Part shown: positions 43,564 to 53,169 of the stretch, in pieces | Layout: each line of letters starts with the position of its first letter | How positions within the stretch are numbered: position 1 is the stretch's first letter | From: Acidobacteria bacterium 28-9 | GTDB lineage: Bacteria; Acidobacteriota; Blastocatellia; Pyrinomonadales; Pyrinomonadaceae | Assembly: GCA_002050355.1 (NCBI GenBank) | Contig: MWYY01000052.1 | Coordinates: 37,692-101,691, forward strand | Reading direction: 5' to 3' | DNA length: 64,000 nt | Notes under the pieces: generated by a model | Seen by the model: the letters and a program-made list of their open reading frames with translations, nothing else | The model's database searches: none | Told to the model about the DNA's origin: nothing | Made by a program: the position numbers and the translations under genes

Positions 43564-46044
43564 ATGTCAAAATCAGACGAAAAACAATTAACCGTTTATC
43601 GCTTCGGGCGTTTTGAAGTGAATGCGAAAGAACAGCTTTTGCGGCGCGACGGCGAGATTGTGCCGCTCACACCGAAGATTTTCGAGACGCTTCTCTTGCT
43701 CGTCCGAAACAACGGGCGAATGCTCTCGAAAGACGAAATTATGGAAACCGTCTGGGCGGATTCGTTTGTCGAGGAAACGAATTTGACTTCAAACATTTCA
43801 CGGCTCAGAAAAATTCTTCACGCGGGCGGCGAGCATTTTATCGAAACTTTCCCTAAACGCGGTTATCGCTTTTTCGGAGAAGTGGAAGAAATCGCGCCGG
43901 ACTCGGAAATCATTTTGACGCGCCGCGTCAGAGCGCAAATCCGGCAAGTCGTCGAGGAGACTGACGAAATCGAACCGCCGTATGCCGCTTTGCTCGCCGC
44001 CGCGCCTAATAATCTCACCGCGCCTTTCGCGCCAATTGTCGGACGCGAAAAAGAAATCGCGGAAATCGAAAATCTACTGAAAAAATCAAGGCTTGTCACT
44101 TTGACGGGCGTGGGCGGAACGGGCAAAACTCGTCTGGCGCGGGAAATCGCCTGCCGCGCTCTGGCAAATTTCGCGGATGGCGTGTTTTTCGTCGCGCTCG
44201 CGGATGTTCGCAAACCCGATTTGGTCGCGTCGGCAATCGCGCAGATTTTCGGCGTGAAAGAATCCAAAGAGAATTCTTTGCTCGAAAATTTGAAAAACTT
44301 TTTCAGCGAGAAAAATCTGCTGCTCGCGGTTGATAATTTCGAGCAAATCGTTTCCGCCGCGCCCGTGTTGGCTGAAATTTTGGCAGCCGCGCCGCGTGTT
44401 CGGATTTTGGCGACGAGCCGGATTTTGCTGCATCTTCCGCAAGAGCGCGAATTTCGCGTGCCGCCGCTCGATTTGCCGGAAACGCTATCGGAACTTGAAA
44501 GTCTTTCGCAAAACGAAGCAGTCAAACTTTTCATCGAGCGGGCGAACAAGGTCAAATCGTCTTTCGCGTTGACAGCGGAAAACGCCGCGAGTGTGGCGGA
44601 GATTTGCCGACGGCTCGAAGGTCTGCCGCTGGCAATCGAATTGGCGGCGGCGCGAATTAAAATTCTCTCGCCGCAGTCAATCGCCGCGCGTTTGGAGAAT
44701 TGTCTGAAAATTCTTACGGGCGGCGCGAAAGACGCGCCCGCGCGTCAGCAGACAATGCGCGGCGCGATTGATTGGAGTTGGGATTTGCTCGACGCGGACG
44801 AGAAAAAATTGTTCCGGCGCGTTTCGATTTTCGCGGGCGGTTTGACGATTGACGCGGCAGAATCAGTTTGCGCGTCAAACGAAATTGATTTGTATAATTG
44901 TTTGACCGCGCTGGTTGAAAGCAGTTTGCTCGGACAAATCGAACTTTCCGGCGGCGAATCGCGTTTCCGCTTGCTCGAAGTCGTCCGCGAATACGGCTTG
45001 GAAAAGCTGGCGAACGACGGCGAACTCGCCGAAATGCAGCGCAGACACGCCGAATTTTTCCTTAATTTGGCGACGACGGCACAGCCCGCTTTGAGCGGCG
45101 CGGAACAAACGAAATGGCTGTCAATTCTGGAAACCGAACACGACAATTTGCGGGCGGCTCTGGCGTGGAGTTTTGAACATGACGCAGAAACGACTTTGCG
45201 GCTGGCTCGTGCGCTCGGGCAATTCTGGTATGTGCGCGGACATTTGAGCGAAGGCAGCGCAAACTTTCGTGAAGTTTTAAGCCGCACGACTGATTTGCTC
45301 GTTGCGGTGCGCGGTGAAGCTCTGGTCGGCGCGGGAATTTTGGAACAGAGGCGTGGCGATGTCGGCAAATCGCGTGAATTATTCACCGAAGCGCGGGCGG
45401 TGGGCGAAAAAGTCGGCGACGCTGACATCATCGCCACCGCGCTGAACGGTTTGGGAATCGGTGCCGCCGTCGAAGGCGACGAAACGGCGGCGCGGGCGTT
45501 TCTCGAAGAAGGTTTGCGCGTCAGTCAGGCGGCGAAAAATCAACGCTACATCGGACTTTTTCTCAACAATCTGGGCGAACACGCCCGGCGGCGCGGCGAC
45601 TACGCGGAAGCGCGACGGCTTTACGCCGAAAGTTTAATAATTCAACGCGAACTAGGAAATACGCGCATCGTCGGCATTGCGCTCGGAAATTTGGGGCGAG
45701 TTTCGTATTTGCAAAATGATTTTGCCGCCGCGCGTCAATTTTATGCGGAAAGTCTGGAAATCAGCCGCTCGCTCGGCGATTTGCACAGCATCGCTCAACT
45801 GCTCGACGGTTTCGCCGGTTTGAAAGCGGAGACGCAGCCCGAACGCGCCGCCCAACTGCTCAGCGCGGCAAACGCTCTGCGCCAAAAAGTCGGTTCGGAT
45901 TTCGACCAAGCCGACGCCGATTTTTACGTGAAAATTTATCAAACAATCGAAGCGAATCTGGAGCGAGAAAATTTTGCGAAACAATTGCGCGTCGGCAGCG
46001 CGATGAGTCTGGCACAGTCAGTTTCTCTGGCTCTCGACAGTTAA
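43564..46044 (+). CDS. winged-helix / NB-ARC-type ATPase / TPR regulator (1)
   Basis: An 826-residue transcription regulator. Residues 8-110 are an OmpR-type winged helix (RFGRFEVNAKEQLLRRDGEI, FIETFPKRGYRFF). Residues about 155-480 are a STAND/NB-ARC-like ATPase with Walker A GVGGTGKTRLAREIA and Walker B LLLAVDNFEQI. Residues 560-780 are TPR-like helices (LGIGAAVEGDETAARAFLEE, YAEARRLYAESLIIQRELGN). Such proteins sense a ligand through the TPRs, oligomerise with ATP and activate genes. The four-fold CTTG repeat lies at its start. A tandem paralogue follows. Confidence 0.93.
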   Translation: MSKSDEKQLTVYRFGRFEVNAKEQLLRRDGEIVPLTPKIFETLLLLVRNNGRMLSKDEIMETVWADSFVEETNLTSNISRLRKILHAGGEHFIETFPKRGYRFFGEVEEIAPDSEIILTRRVRAQIRQVVEETDEIEPPYAALLAAAPNNLTAPFAPIVGREKEIAEIENLLKKSRLVTLTGVGGTGKTRLAREIACRALANFADGVFFVALADVRKPDLVASAIAQIFGVKESKENSLLENLKNFFSEKNLLLAVDNFEQIVSAAPVLAEILAAAPRVRILATSRILLHLPQEREFRVPPLDLPETLSELESLSQNEAVKLFIERANKVKSSFALTAENAASVAEICRRLEGLPLAIELAAARIKILSPQSIAARLENCLKILTGGAKDAPARQQTMRGAIDWSWDLLDADEKKLFRRVSIFAGGLTIDAAESVCASNEIDLYNCLTALVESSLLGQIELSGGESRFRLLEVVREYGLEKLANDGELAEMQRRHAEFFLNLATTAQPALSGAEQTKWLSILETEHDNLRAALAWSFEHDAETTLRLARALGQFWYVRGHLSEGSANFREVLSRTTDLLVAVRGEALVGAGILEQRRGDVGKSRELFTEARAVGEKVGDADIIATALNGLGIGAAVEGDETAARAFLEEGLRVSQAAKNQRYIGLFLNNLGEHARRRGDYAEARRLYAESLIIQRELGNTRIVGIALGNLGRVSYLQNDFAAARQFYAESLEISRSLGDLHSIAQLLDGFAGLKAETQPERAAQLLSAANALRQKVGSDFDQADADFYVKIYQTIEANLERENFAKQLRVGSAMSLAQSVSLALDS

Positions 46045-46089
46045 TAATTTATATTTGCCCGATGCTCCGCCGCACGGAATTTTCTGACA

Positions 46090-48598
46090 ATGAACGGCAA
46101 ACAAACAATTATTTATCGTTTCGGGCGTTTTGAAGTGAACGCGAAAGAACAGCTTTTGCGGCGCGAAGGCGAAATAGTGCCGCTCACGCCGAAGATTTTC
46201 GAGATGCTTTTATTGTTGGTTCAAAACAACGGGCGGATGCTCTCGAAAGACGAAATTATGGAATCGGTCTGGACTGATTCGTTCGTCGAAGAAACCAATC
46301 TCACCTCAAACATCTCGCGGCTTCGGAAAATACTTGACGCGGGCAGCGGCGAAAAATTTATCGAAACATTTCCGAAACGCGGTTACCGTTTCCGCGCCGA
46401 AGTTGAAGAAACAAAACCGGAAACGGAAATCGTTTTGACCCGCCGCGTCAGAACACAAATTCGGCAAATCGTCGAGGAAACCGACGAAGACGAAATCGCG
46501 CCTGAATACGTCGCTTATCTCGCCACCGTTCCGAACAATCTTTCCGTGCCGAACGCGGCAATCATCGGGCGTGAAAGGGAAATCGCCGAAATCGAAAGTT
46601 TACTCCGACAGCCGAAAATAAAACTGTTGACTTTAACCGGCGTCGGCGGAACGGGCAAAACTCGTCTGGCGCAGGAAATCGCTTTGCGAATGCTGCCGGA
46701 TTTTTCGGACGGAGCGTTTTTCGTCGCGCTTGACGCGGTGAAAAACGCGGAACTCGTTGTTCCTGCAATCGCGCAAACGCTCGGCGTAAAAGAAGCGAGC
46801 GGAAAATCAATCGTCGAAATGCTGAAAGAATTTTTGCGCGAAAAACAAATGCTGCTCATCGCCGACAATTTCGAGCAGGTTGTTTTAGCCGCGCCTTTTA
46901 TAAATGAAATTATCAGGCACGCGCCGCGGTTAAAAATTTTAACAACAAGTCGGACTTTGCTGAATCTTAAAATCGAACGCGAGTTTCGCGTGCCGCCGCT
47001 CGATTTGCCCGAAAACGCCGTGCAAACTTCGCTCGAAAATTTAACCGAATTTGAAGCGATTAAACTTTTCGTCGAGCGCGCAAAATCAGTCAAACCGAAT
47101 TTCACGGCGACAAATGAGAATGCTCCGGTTATTGCCGAAATCTGTTTACGCTTGGAAGGTTTGCCGTTAGCGATTGAGCTTGCCGCCGCGCGCGTCAAAA
47201 TTCTCTCGCCCCGAACAAATTTTAAACAGATTGGAAAACCGTTTGAAACTGCTTACCAGCGGCGCGAAAGATGCGCCCGCGCGCCAGCAAACGATGCGTG
47301 GCGCAATCGCGTGGAGTTTTGATTTGCTGGAAGAAAACGAAAAGATTTTGTTTCGGCGTTTAGCGGTTTTCGCGGGCGGATTTACGATTGAAGCGGTTGA
47401 ATCAATTTGCTCAACAGACGAGATTGACGCGCTCAATTGTTTAACTTCGCTGATTGAAAACAGTCTGATCGTGCAAACGGAAACAGCAGAAGGTGAATCG
47501 CGTTTTCGCCTGCTCGAAGTTGTCCGCGAATATGCGCATGAAGTTTTAAATTCAAACGGTGAAAGAAATTTGATAAAACAAAAACACGCGGCGTTTTATC
47601 TGGCATTCGCCAAAGAAGCCGAACCGAAACTTTACGGCGAGCAAACGACAAAATGGCTCAACCGACTTGAAGAAGAACACAACAATATTCGTGCTGCCCT
47701 TTCCTGGTCGGTTATCAACGATGTGAAAACGGCAATAAGTTTGGCGGGAGCGATACGGCGGTTTTGGATTTTACATAATCACCTCAAGGAAGGGCGAAAA
47801 TGGCAGGAACTAGCGTTGGAACAAGGCAATGACGTTCCCGCCGATGCACACTTCAAACTGTTGCACGGCATCGGTCAAGCAGCTTTGTATCAAGGTGATG
47901 GTGAAACTGCGCGTAAAATATTTGAAGAAAATTTGGCAAGAGGCAAGGCGGCGAATGATTTGCGGCAAATCGCTTTGTCAAATAGAGGATTGGGGGGAGC
48001 GGCAAAGCAGAAGGGCGATTTAGCGGCGGCGCGAAAGTATATCGAAGATGGATTGAAAATCAGCCGCGAAGCGGATGATAAATTCGGTATCGCCGTTTCG
48101 CTCAATAATCTGGGTGATTTGGCGCGAATGGAAAATGATTTTAAGGCGGCGCGTTCGCTGCTTGAAGAAGCTCTGTCGCTTTCCCGCGAACTTGGAAATA
48201 AAGAAGGCATTTGCGGCAGTCTGAACAATCTGGGAGCTGCCGCTTACGGCGAAGGCGATTACAAACCGGCACACGCGCATTTCACCGAAGCAATTGCGAT
48301 TGGGCAAAAGTTGGGCGATAAAGTTTCGGTTTCCTATTCGCTTGACGGTTTCGCGGCTCTCGCCGTTAAAAAAAGAAACTTTAATTGTGCGGCGCAACTC
48401 GCGGGCGCGGCTGAACATCTGCGCGAATCGCTCGGCTTTGACACCGAACCTGCCGAACGCCTTTTCCGCGAAGCCTATATTATCGAACTGCATTCTGCAA
48501 CTGATGGGAAAAGTTTGACCGAAGCCCGCGGACAAGGACACAACCTGAAAATTGAAAAAGCCGTCAAACTTGCTCTGACAATCGGAAAGCAAAATTAA
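46090..48598 (+). pseudogene. winged-helix / ATPase / TPR regulator (2), single-base frameshift
   Basis: A paralogue of the preceding gene with the same domain order. The first frame runs from 46090 through winged helix and ATPase to LAAARVKILSP. In a run of four C (47209-47212) the frame changes; removal of one C gives SPEQILNRLENRLKLLTSG and continues to the stop at 48598, in line with regulator 1 (LSPQSIAARLENCLKILTGG). The whole length is one base over a multiple of three. Either a disrupted gene or a homopolymer error. The stop is directly followed, in frame, by a fragment of an acyl-CoA synthetase tail. Confidence 0.88.
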
Positions 48599-48730
48599 TA
48601 CAGCACGAAAATACTGTGCCGCGCGATGCGTTCTGCAAATTTTAATGCAGACGCGGGCGATTTATCAGCTTTGAAAAATTCGTATGCATTTGAAGAAATC
48701 CGGCAATCGGCTGATAATGAAAATTCATAA
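48599..48730 (+). pseudogene. 3'-tail fragment of an acyl-CoA synthetase gene
   Basis: It reads [20 protein letters not shown], then NSYAFEEIRQSADNENS and a stop. The intact synthetase (36730-38955) ends [20 protein letters not shown] and [13 protein letters not shown], about 22 of 35 residues the same in the aligned part. It is in the same orientation, 9.8 kb downstream, and follows the stop codon of regulator 2 with no base between. Confidence 0.85.
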
Positions 48731-48761
48731 TCAGACAAACTTGCCAATTTAATTTGTTTTA

Positions 48762-49682
48762 ATGACGCGCGAAAATTTAACACGATTTGCATGGCTTTCG
48801 ATATTTGCCGCCGTTTTGACGATTGCGTTGAAATCGGCGGCATATTTTCTGACCGGTTCGGTCGGATTGCTGTCGGATGCGCTCGAATCGCTGATAAATC
48901 TTGCGGCGGCGGTTGTGGCTTTGATGGTTTTGAAAACCGCCGATGCGCCGCCTGACGAAGAACACGCTTACGGTCACGACAAAGCCGAATTTTTTTCAAG
49001 CGCCGTCGAAGGAACTTTGATTTTAATCGCCGCCATCGCTATTGGTTGGGCAGCAATTGGAAAGCTGTTTGCGCCACAGCCGCTCGAACAAATCGGCGCC
49101 GGTTTGTTGGTTTCGGGAATTGCTACGGTTATAAATCTGGTCGTCGGGCGGCTTTTGATTCGCAAAGGCAAACAGCATCATTCAATCACGCTCGAAGCTG
49201 ACGGCAGACATTTGATGACCGATGTCTGGACTTCAATCGGCGTTCTTATCGGCGTTTTTGCCGTGTCCATATCCGGCTGGCTGATTCTTGACCCGATAAT
49301 CGCGCTCCTGGTTGCGCTGAACATTACTCGGACGGGTTTTTATTTATTGAGACGCTCGGCGCACGGTTTGATGGACGTGGGTATTTCCGAAGAAAACCGT
49401 AAATCCATTTCCGACATTCTTGAACGCTACGTTCGAGACGAAGGCATCGATTACCACGCTTTCCGCACGAGGCAATCGGGGATTCGCAAATTCGTCGCCG
49501 TTCACATTCTCGTGCCGGGCGATTGGACGGTTCATCGCGGTCATCAACTGCTCGATAAAATAGAGGTTGATATTCACCGCGCCGTGAAAAATACGGTTGT
49601 TTTCACGCATATGGAATCACTCGATGACCCGGCGTCCTGGAGCGACGTCGAGCTTGACCACTTGAGCGGTTTTGATTCATAA
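48762..49682 (+). CDS. cation diffusion facilitator transporter
   Basis: A 306-residue metal/proton antiporter of the CDF family that exports divalent metals such as Zn, Co or Fe. Six membrane helices, the first with SVGLLSDALESLINLAAAVV (metal-site Asp), then HAYGHDKAEFFSS and LEADGRHLMTDVWTSIGVLI with the second site (H/D pairs). The C-terminal cytoplasmic domain (VHILVPGDWTVHRGHQLLDK) is a typical metal-sensing ferredoxin-like fold. The specific metal cannot be told. Confidence 0.92.
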   Translation: MTRENLTRFAWLSIFAAVLTIALKSAAYFLTGSVGLLSDALESLINLAAAVVALMVLKTADAPPDEEHAYGHDKAEFFSSAVEGTLILIAAIAIGWAAIGKLFAPQPLEQIGAGLLVSGIATVINLVVGRLLIRKGKQHHSITLEADGRHLMTDVWTSIGVLIGVFAVSISGWLILDPIIALLVALNITRTGFYLLRRSAHGLMDVGISEENRKSISDILERYVRDEGIDYHAFRTRQSGIRKFVAVHILVPGDWTVHRGHQLLDKIEVDIHRAVKNTVVFTHMESLDDPASWSDVELDHLSGFDS

Positions 49683-49759
49683 AAAACGTATGAGCGCGAA
49701 AATCTGGTTCGAGTAGTTTTTCGTCAAGTATCAACGAAATAATAACGAAAAATTTGAAG

Positions 49760-50227
49760 ATGAAATCCGATTCAATCACCGTTTACACGATAGGACACGG
49801 GCGACACGCCTGGACTGATTTTCTAGCGTTGCTCAAGAAATACGAAATCGCTTTTTTGTGCGATGTCCGAAGCGCGGCACGTTCGCGCTGGGTGCAATTT
49901 AACGGCGCGGTTCTGTCGGAAAACTTACTAGCAAACCGAATCGGTTACGAGCATTTGCCCGAATGCGGCGGCAAAACTATTGCGAAGCCGGAAGATTTGG
50001 CATACGGAATTGAAAGAATTTTGGAGTTGTCGGCAGAATTAAAAACCGCAATTATGTGTTCGGAATCACAGCCGTTGACAAACCACAAAATCCCGAGAGC
50101 CAACTGTCATCGCATCGGCTTGCTATCGCCGCTTTTGAAAGCCAAAGGCGCACAACGAGTAATTCACATTTTACCGAACGGTGATTCGATTAAGGTTGAC
50201 GAAAGTGCGGCGGCTTCGATTTGGTGA
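49760..50227 (+). CDS. DUF488-family protein
   Basis: A 155-residue protein of the DUF488 family, with YTIGHGRHAWTDFLALLKKY, LCDVRSAARSRWVQFN and IMCSESQPLTNHKIPRANCH (the conserved Cys/Glu/His positions). The function is not established; some members are linked to DNA or base modification contexts. The ATG at 49760 is preferred to a TTG two codons upstream. It lies before a DNA glycosylase gene, consistent with a link to DNA repair but not proof of it. Confidence 0.85.
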   Translation: MKSDSITVYTIGHGRHAWTDFLALLKKYEIAFLCDVRSAARSRWVQFNGAVLSENLLANRIGYEHLPECGGKTIAKPEDLAYGIERILELSAELKTAIMCSESQPLTNHKIPRANCHRIGLLSPLLKAKGAQRVIHILPNGDSIKVDESAAASIW

Positions 50228-50237
50228 AAAGATAAAG

Positions 50238-50310
50238 TTAGGTGTTTGGTAATAGGTTTTAGATTTTAAGAAAAGCTAAACAACTAACGTCTAATACCTA
50301 ACACCTTCTC
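50238..50310. repeat. repeat-rich spacer with imperfect inversion
   Basis: Words such as ggtgtttggtaataggtttt and aacgtctaatacctaacacc repeat with a period of about 7 bp and are partly complementary, so the RNA could form a hairpin. It belongs to the same class of spacer repeats as 7357-7434 and 59074-59131. Confidence 0.5.
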
Positions 50311-50340
50311 CAATCTGTTTTTGCGGACAATAATCTTTTT

Positions 50341-50967
50341 ATGATTAAAACTCTCGACGAAGAAAATCTAATTACAGCTTGCGAAGAATTGTCAAAAAAC
50401 GATTCGGATTTGGCTTATATTTTTCGCACTTTTGGAGAACCGCCAATGTGGAAGCGCGAGGCGAATTTTGCCACGCTCGTCCTTATCATTCTCGAACAGC
50501 AGGTTTCGGTCGCTTCGGCAAAAGCATGTTTCGATAAATTGTGCAAAACAATTGAAAGGGTTTCGCCCGCAGATTTTCTTAAATTAAACGACGCAGAATT
50601 GAAAAGCGTCGGTTTCAGCCGTCAGAAAACGTCATACGTTCGCGGTTTAGCCGAAGCGGTTTTAGACGGAAAATTAGATTTAACGACGCTGGAAACTTTG
50701 CCAGACGACCGTGTAAAACACGAGTTGAAAAAATTAAAAGGCATCGGTGATTGGACTTCCGATATTTATCTGCTTATGGCTTTGCAGCGCCCGGACGTAA
50801 TGCCGAAAGGCGATTTGGCTTTGCATATTGCCTGGCAAAACCTAAAGAATTTAGAACAACGACCAAGCTCCGAAGAATTTTTAGAAATCGCTGAAAAATG
50901 GAAGCCATTGCGAGCTGTAGCAGCAAGATTACTATGGCATTTTTATTTGAGCGCAAAGCGGATTTAG
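50341..50967 (+). CDS. DNA-3-methyladenine glycosylase II-like (AlkA/HhH-GPD)
   Basis: A 208-residue DNA repair glycosylase that removes alkylated bases. The helix-hairpin-helix is LKGIGDWTSDIYLLMALQ (residues 132-149) and the catalytic Asp is D158 in VMPKGDLAL. The N-terminal AlkA domain of the E. coli enzyme is missing, so it corresponds to the short bacterial/yeast MAG type. It stands alone between spacer repeats. Confidence 0.9.
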   Translation: MIKTLDEENLITACEELSKNDSDLAYIFRTFGEPPMWKREANFATLVLIILEQQVSVASAKACFDKLCKTIERVSPADFLKLNDAELKSVGFSRQKTSYVRGLAEAVLDGKLDLTTLETLPDDRVKHELKKLKGIGDWTSDIYLLMALQRPDVMPKGDLALHIAWQNLKNLEQRPSSEEFLEIAEKWKPLRAVAARLLWHFYLSAKRI

Positions 50968-51061
50968 CCACAAACACAAAACAACCGTAAAATAAAAACA
51001 AAAATTTCGTGTATTTTCGTGTTTGTTCGTGAGTGAATATTTTCTGGATAGATTTTTAATA

Positions 51062-51916
51062 ATGTTAAAAAAAGAACTTGAAACCGCCGTCGTTCTGGCA
51101 AGAAAAGCAGGTGGAATTATCTTGGATTTTTATACCGACGGCTTTGAAATCGAGGAGAAAATTCTCGCCGATAATTTTTCAGAACCGGTAACGATTGCCG
51201 ACCGGACGGCGAGCAAAATTATTGTCGAAGGTTTAGCCGATGCTTTCCCCGATGACGGAATTTTGTCCGAAGAAGAATTTGACGATAAAACGAGACTCAA
51301 AAAAAAGCGCGTCTGGATAATTGACCCGCTCGACGGTACGCAAGGTTTCATCAATAATAACGGCGATTTTGCCGTGCAAATCGGTTTGGCGACGGGCGGC
51401 GAAAGCGTTCTCGGCGTCGTTTTTTTGCCGACGGAAAATTGTTTATATTTTGCGGTTAAAGAGCAAGGCGCATTTTCGGTTGACAACAGCGGCGGGCAAA
51501 AACGTTTAAAAGTTTCCGGCAGAACCGATTTTTCGCAGATGGATTTAGCCGTCAGCCGCAATCATAGAAGCCCGAAAATGTCGCAAGTTGTCGAAAGATT
51601 CGGCTTGAAATCGGAAACGCGGCGCGGTTCAGTCGGTTTGAAAATCGGTTTAATCGCGCAAAAGTTTTGTGATTTATACATTCATCTCTCACCGCGCACA
51701 AAACATTGGGACACTTGCGCGCCGGAGATTATTCTGCGTGAAGCGGGCGGCGAAATGACCGATCTTTTTGGCGGAAACATTGTTTATAATACGGCGGACG
51801 TTCATAATTACAACGGCGTTTTGGCAAGCAACAAAGTTTCGCACCGGCAAGCGGTTGAAAAGTTAAATCCTTTGCTCACTGAGTTTGGGCGAATTAAAAT
51901 TAAGCCGGCTAAATAA
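51062..51916 (+). CDS. inositol monophosphatase-family phosphatase (CysQ/HisN-like)
   Basis: A 284-residue magnesium-dependent phosphatase. The metal-binding motifs are SEEEFDD (E70/E71), WIIDPLDGTQGF (D88-T93) and HWDTCAPEIILREAGGEMTD. Close relatives hydrolyse 3'-phosphoadenosine-5'-phosphate (CysQ), histidinol phosphate or inositol phosphate; the sequence does not decide which. The ATG at 51062 begins the conserved domain and is preferred to the start at 51023, which lies in a repeated cgtgttt-type spacer. Confidence 0.88.
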   Translation: MLKKELETAVVLARKAGGIILDFYTDGFEIEEKILADNFSEPVTIADRTASKIIVEGLADAFPDDGILSEEEFDDKTRLKKKRVWIIDPLDGTQGFINNNGDFAVQIGLATGGESVLGVVFLPTENCLYFAVKEQGAFSVDNSGGQKRLKVSGRTDFSQMDLAVSRNHRSPKMSQVVERFGLKSETRRGSVGLKIGLIAQKFCDLYIHLSPRTKHWDTCAPEIILREAGGEMTDLFGGNIVYNTADVHNYNGVLASNKVSHRQAVEKLNPLLTEFGRIKIKPAK

Positions 51917-51969
51917 ATATCGGAAAACAGAAGCAATTTATTTCCCGCAAATCTAAAGACTTAATACAA

Positions 51970-51998
51970 TTCACAACATTTGAAAATTTGTGTATAAT
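51970..51998 (+). promoter_or_regulatory. predicted sigma-70 promoter of the lectin-like gene
   Basis: TTCACA (51970-51975), a 17-bp spacer and TATAAT (51993-51998), an almost ideal primary-sigma promoter. The predicted transcript starts near 52005 and leaves a leader of about 150 nt before the ATG at 52156. Confidence 0.5.
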
Positions 51999-52155
51999 TC
52001 GGCTTATATCTTGTTGCTTGCAAATTTCTGCAATCCTTATTTTTCGATTTGGCATCTATGCATTATGTTTTTGACACTTTCCCAAAACAGTTGAATCGAA
52101 GCAGTTGAGTCACCATTGAAAATTAAACCGAATTATTGGAATCTGTGGAGGAAAT

Positions 52156-53034
52156 ATGTTGTTCAAATCTAAGTTTTTTCGCGTTATCTGTGTTTTAAGT
52201 TTAGCTCTGTCGCTGTCGGTTGCCATTTTTGCCGACACGATTCGATTAAAAGACGGAAGCATTATAAAGGGAAAAATCGTTAACTTTAACGGCGGAAAAT
52301 TTACAGTCGTTATCGAAGACGGAACACGCACGCGGCAAATGAACTTCAGCGCCGACGAAGTCGAATCAATCTCCTTCGATGCCGAAGCCGTTCCGAGCGC
52401 AACCGTCGAAACGCCGAGCAGCACGCCGACAAACAACACTTCGACGAACAACACGAACGAAGCCGGTAATACGGCAGTAACCGTCGGTCAACCGACCAGT
52501 TCGCCAACTCCAACGCTGCAACCAACTCCAACGCCACAACAGACTTCATCGCCACAATCAACTCCAATTACTGCGCCGGTTCAAAGTAATATACCTGCCG
52601 ACAGTTCCGTTGCGCCGACGAATACTCCTTCTCCTTCTGCATCATCTTCAGCGGCAACCGCAAGACCAATAACGATAAATGCCAGAGTTCTTGCGGATAA
52701 TACTTCAAACGGCTGGACAAATTCCGGTTTTGTCGTGCAGAAAGGTCAAAGAATCAAAATCAGCGGTTCGGGTCGGGTTTCGCTCGGCGGCGGACTAAAC
52801 ACCACGCCTGATGGAATTTCCACACTGGCGGACAAAGATAAATTGGTGAAAAACCAAGCGACCGGCGGGCTGATTGCCGTCGTCGGTGACGACAATAACG
52901 ATTTTATTTTCATCGGCAATTCAAGAGAATTTACCGCCGCGCGCGACGGTGCATTGTTTCTCGGTGTCAACGAAGGAAATCTGAATGACAATTCCGGCGC
53001 CTTTGACGTTAAAATTGAAATCTACCCGAACTAG
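52156..53034 (+). CDS. secreted protein with C-terminal LecA/PA-IL-like domain
   Basis: A 292-residue exported protein with a signal peptide (LALSLSVAIFA). Residues 27-75 form a small beta domain (DTIRLKDGSIIKGKIVNFNG) common in this group. A Thr/Ser/Pro/Gln-rich linker (about 80-170) follows. The C-terminal domain (about 172-292: NARVLADNTSNGWTNSGFVV, QRIKISGSGRVSLGGG, FDVKIEIYPN) resembles the LecA/PA-IL galactose-lectin family. GGAGG lies just before the ATG. A role in surface sugar binding is plausible. Confidence 0.8.
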   Translation: MLFKSKFFRVICVLSLALSLSVAIFADTIRLKDGSIIKGKIVNFNGGKFTVVIEDGTRTRQMNFSADEVESISFDAEAVPSATVETPSSTPTNNTSTNNTNEAGNTAVTVGQPTSSPTPTLQPTPTPQQTSSPQSTPITAPVQSNIPADSSVAPTNTPSPSASSSAATARPITINARVLADNTSNGWTNSGFVVQKGQRIKISGSGRVSLGGGLNTTPDGISTLADKDKLVKNQATGGLIAVVGDDNNDFIFIGNSREFTAARDGALFLGVNEGNLNDNSGAFDVKIEIYPN

Positions 53035-53169
53035 TTAATAACGCGCATTAATTTACGAATTTCAAATGCGTTGGTTGTTTTAATTCGTATTTGATTTTTC
53101 CTTGCTTTCTTCCAACTAAAAGCGGAGAATTTGTATCTAAAGATAAAATCTTTCCAAAGAGGCAAATTT

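Noticed and set aside
43331..43591. 86-residue frame before regulator 1
   Set aside because: It overlaps the CTTG operator and the start of the regulator, has no good ribosome binding site and no sensible protein pattern.
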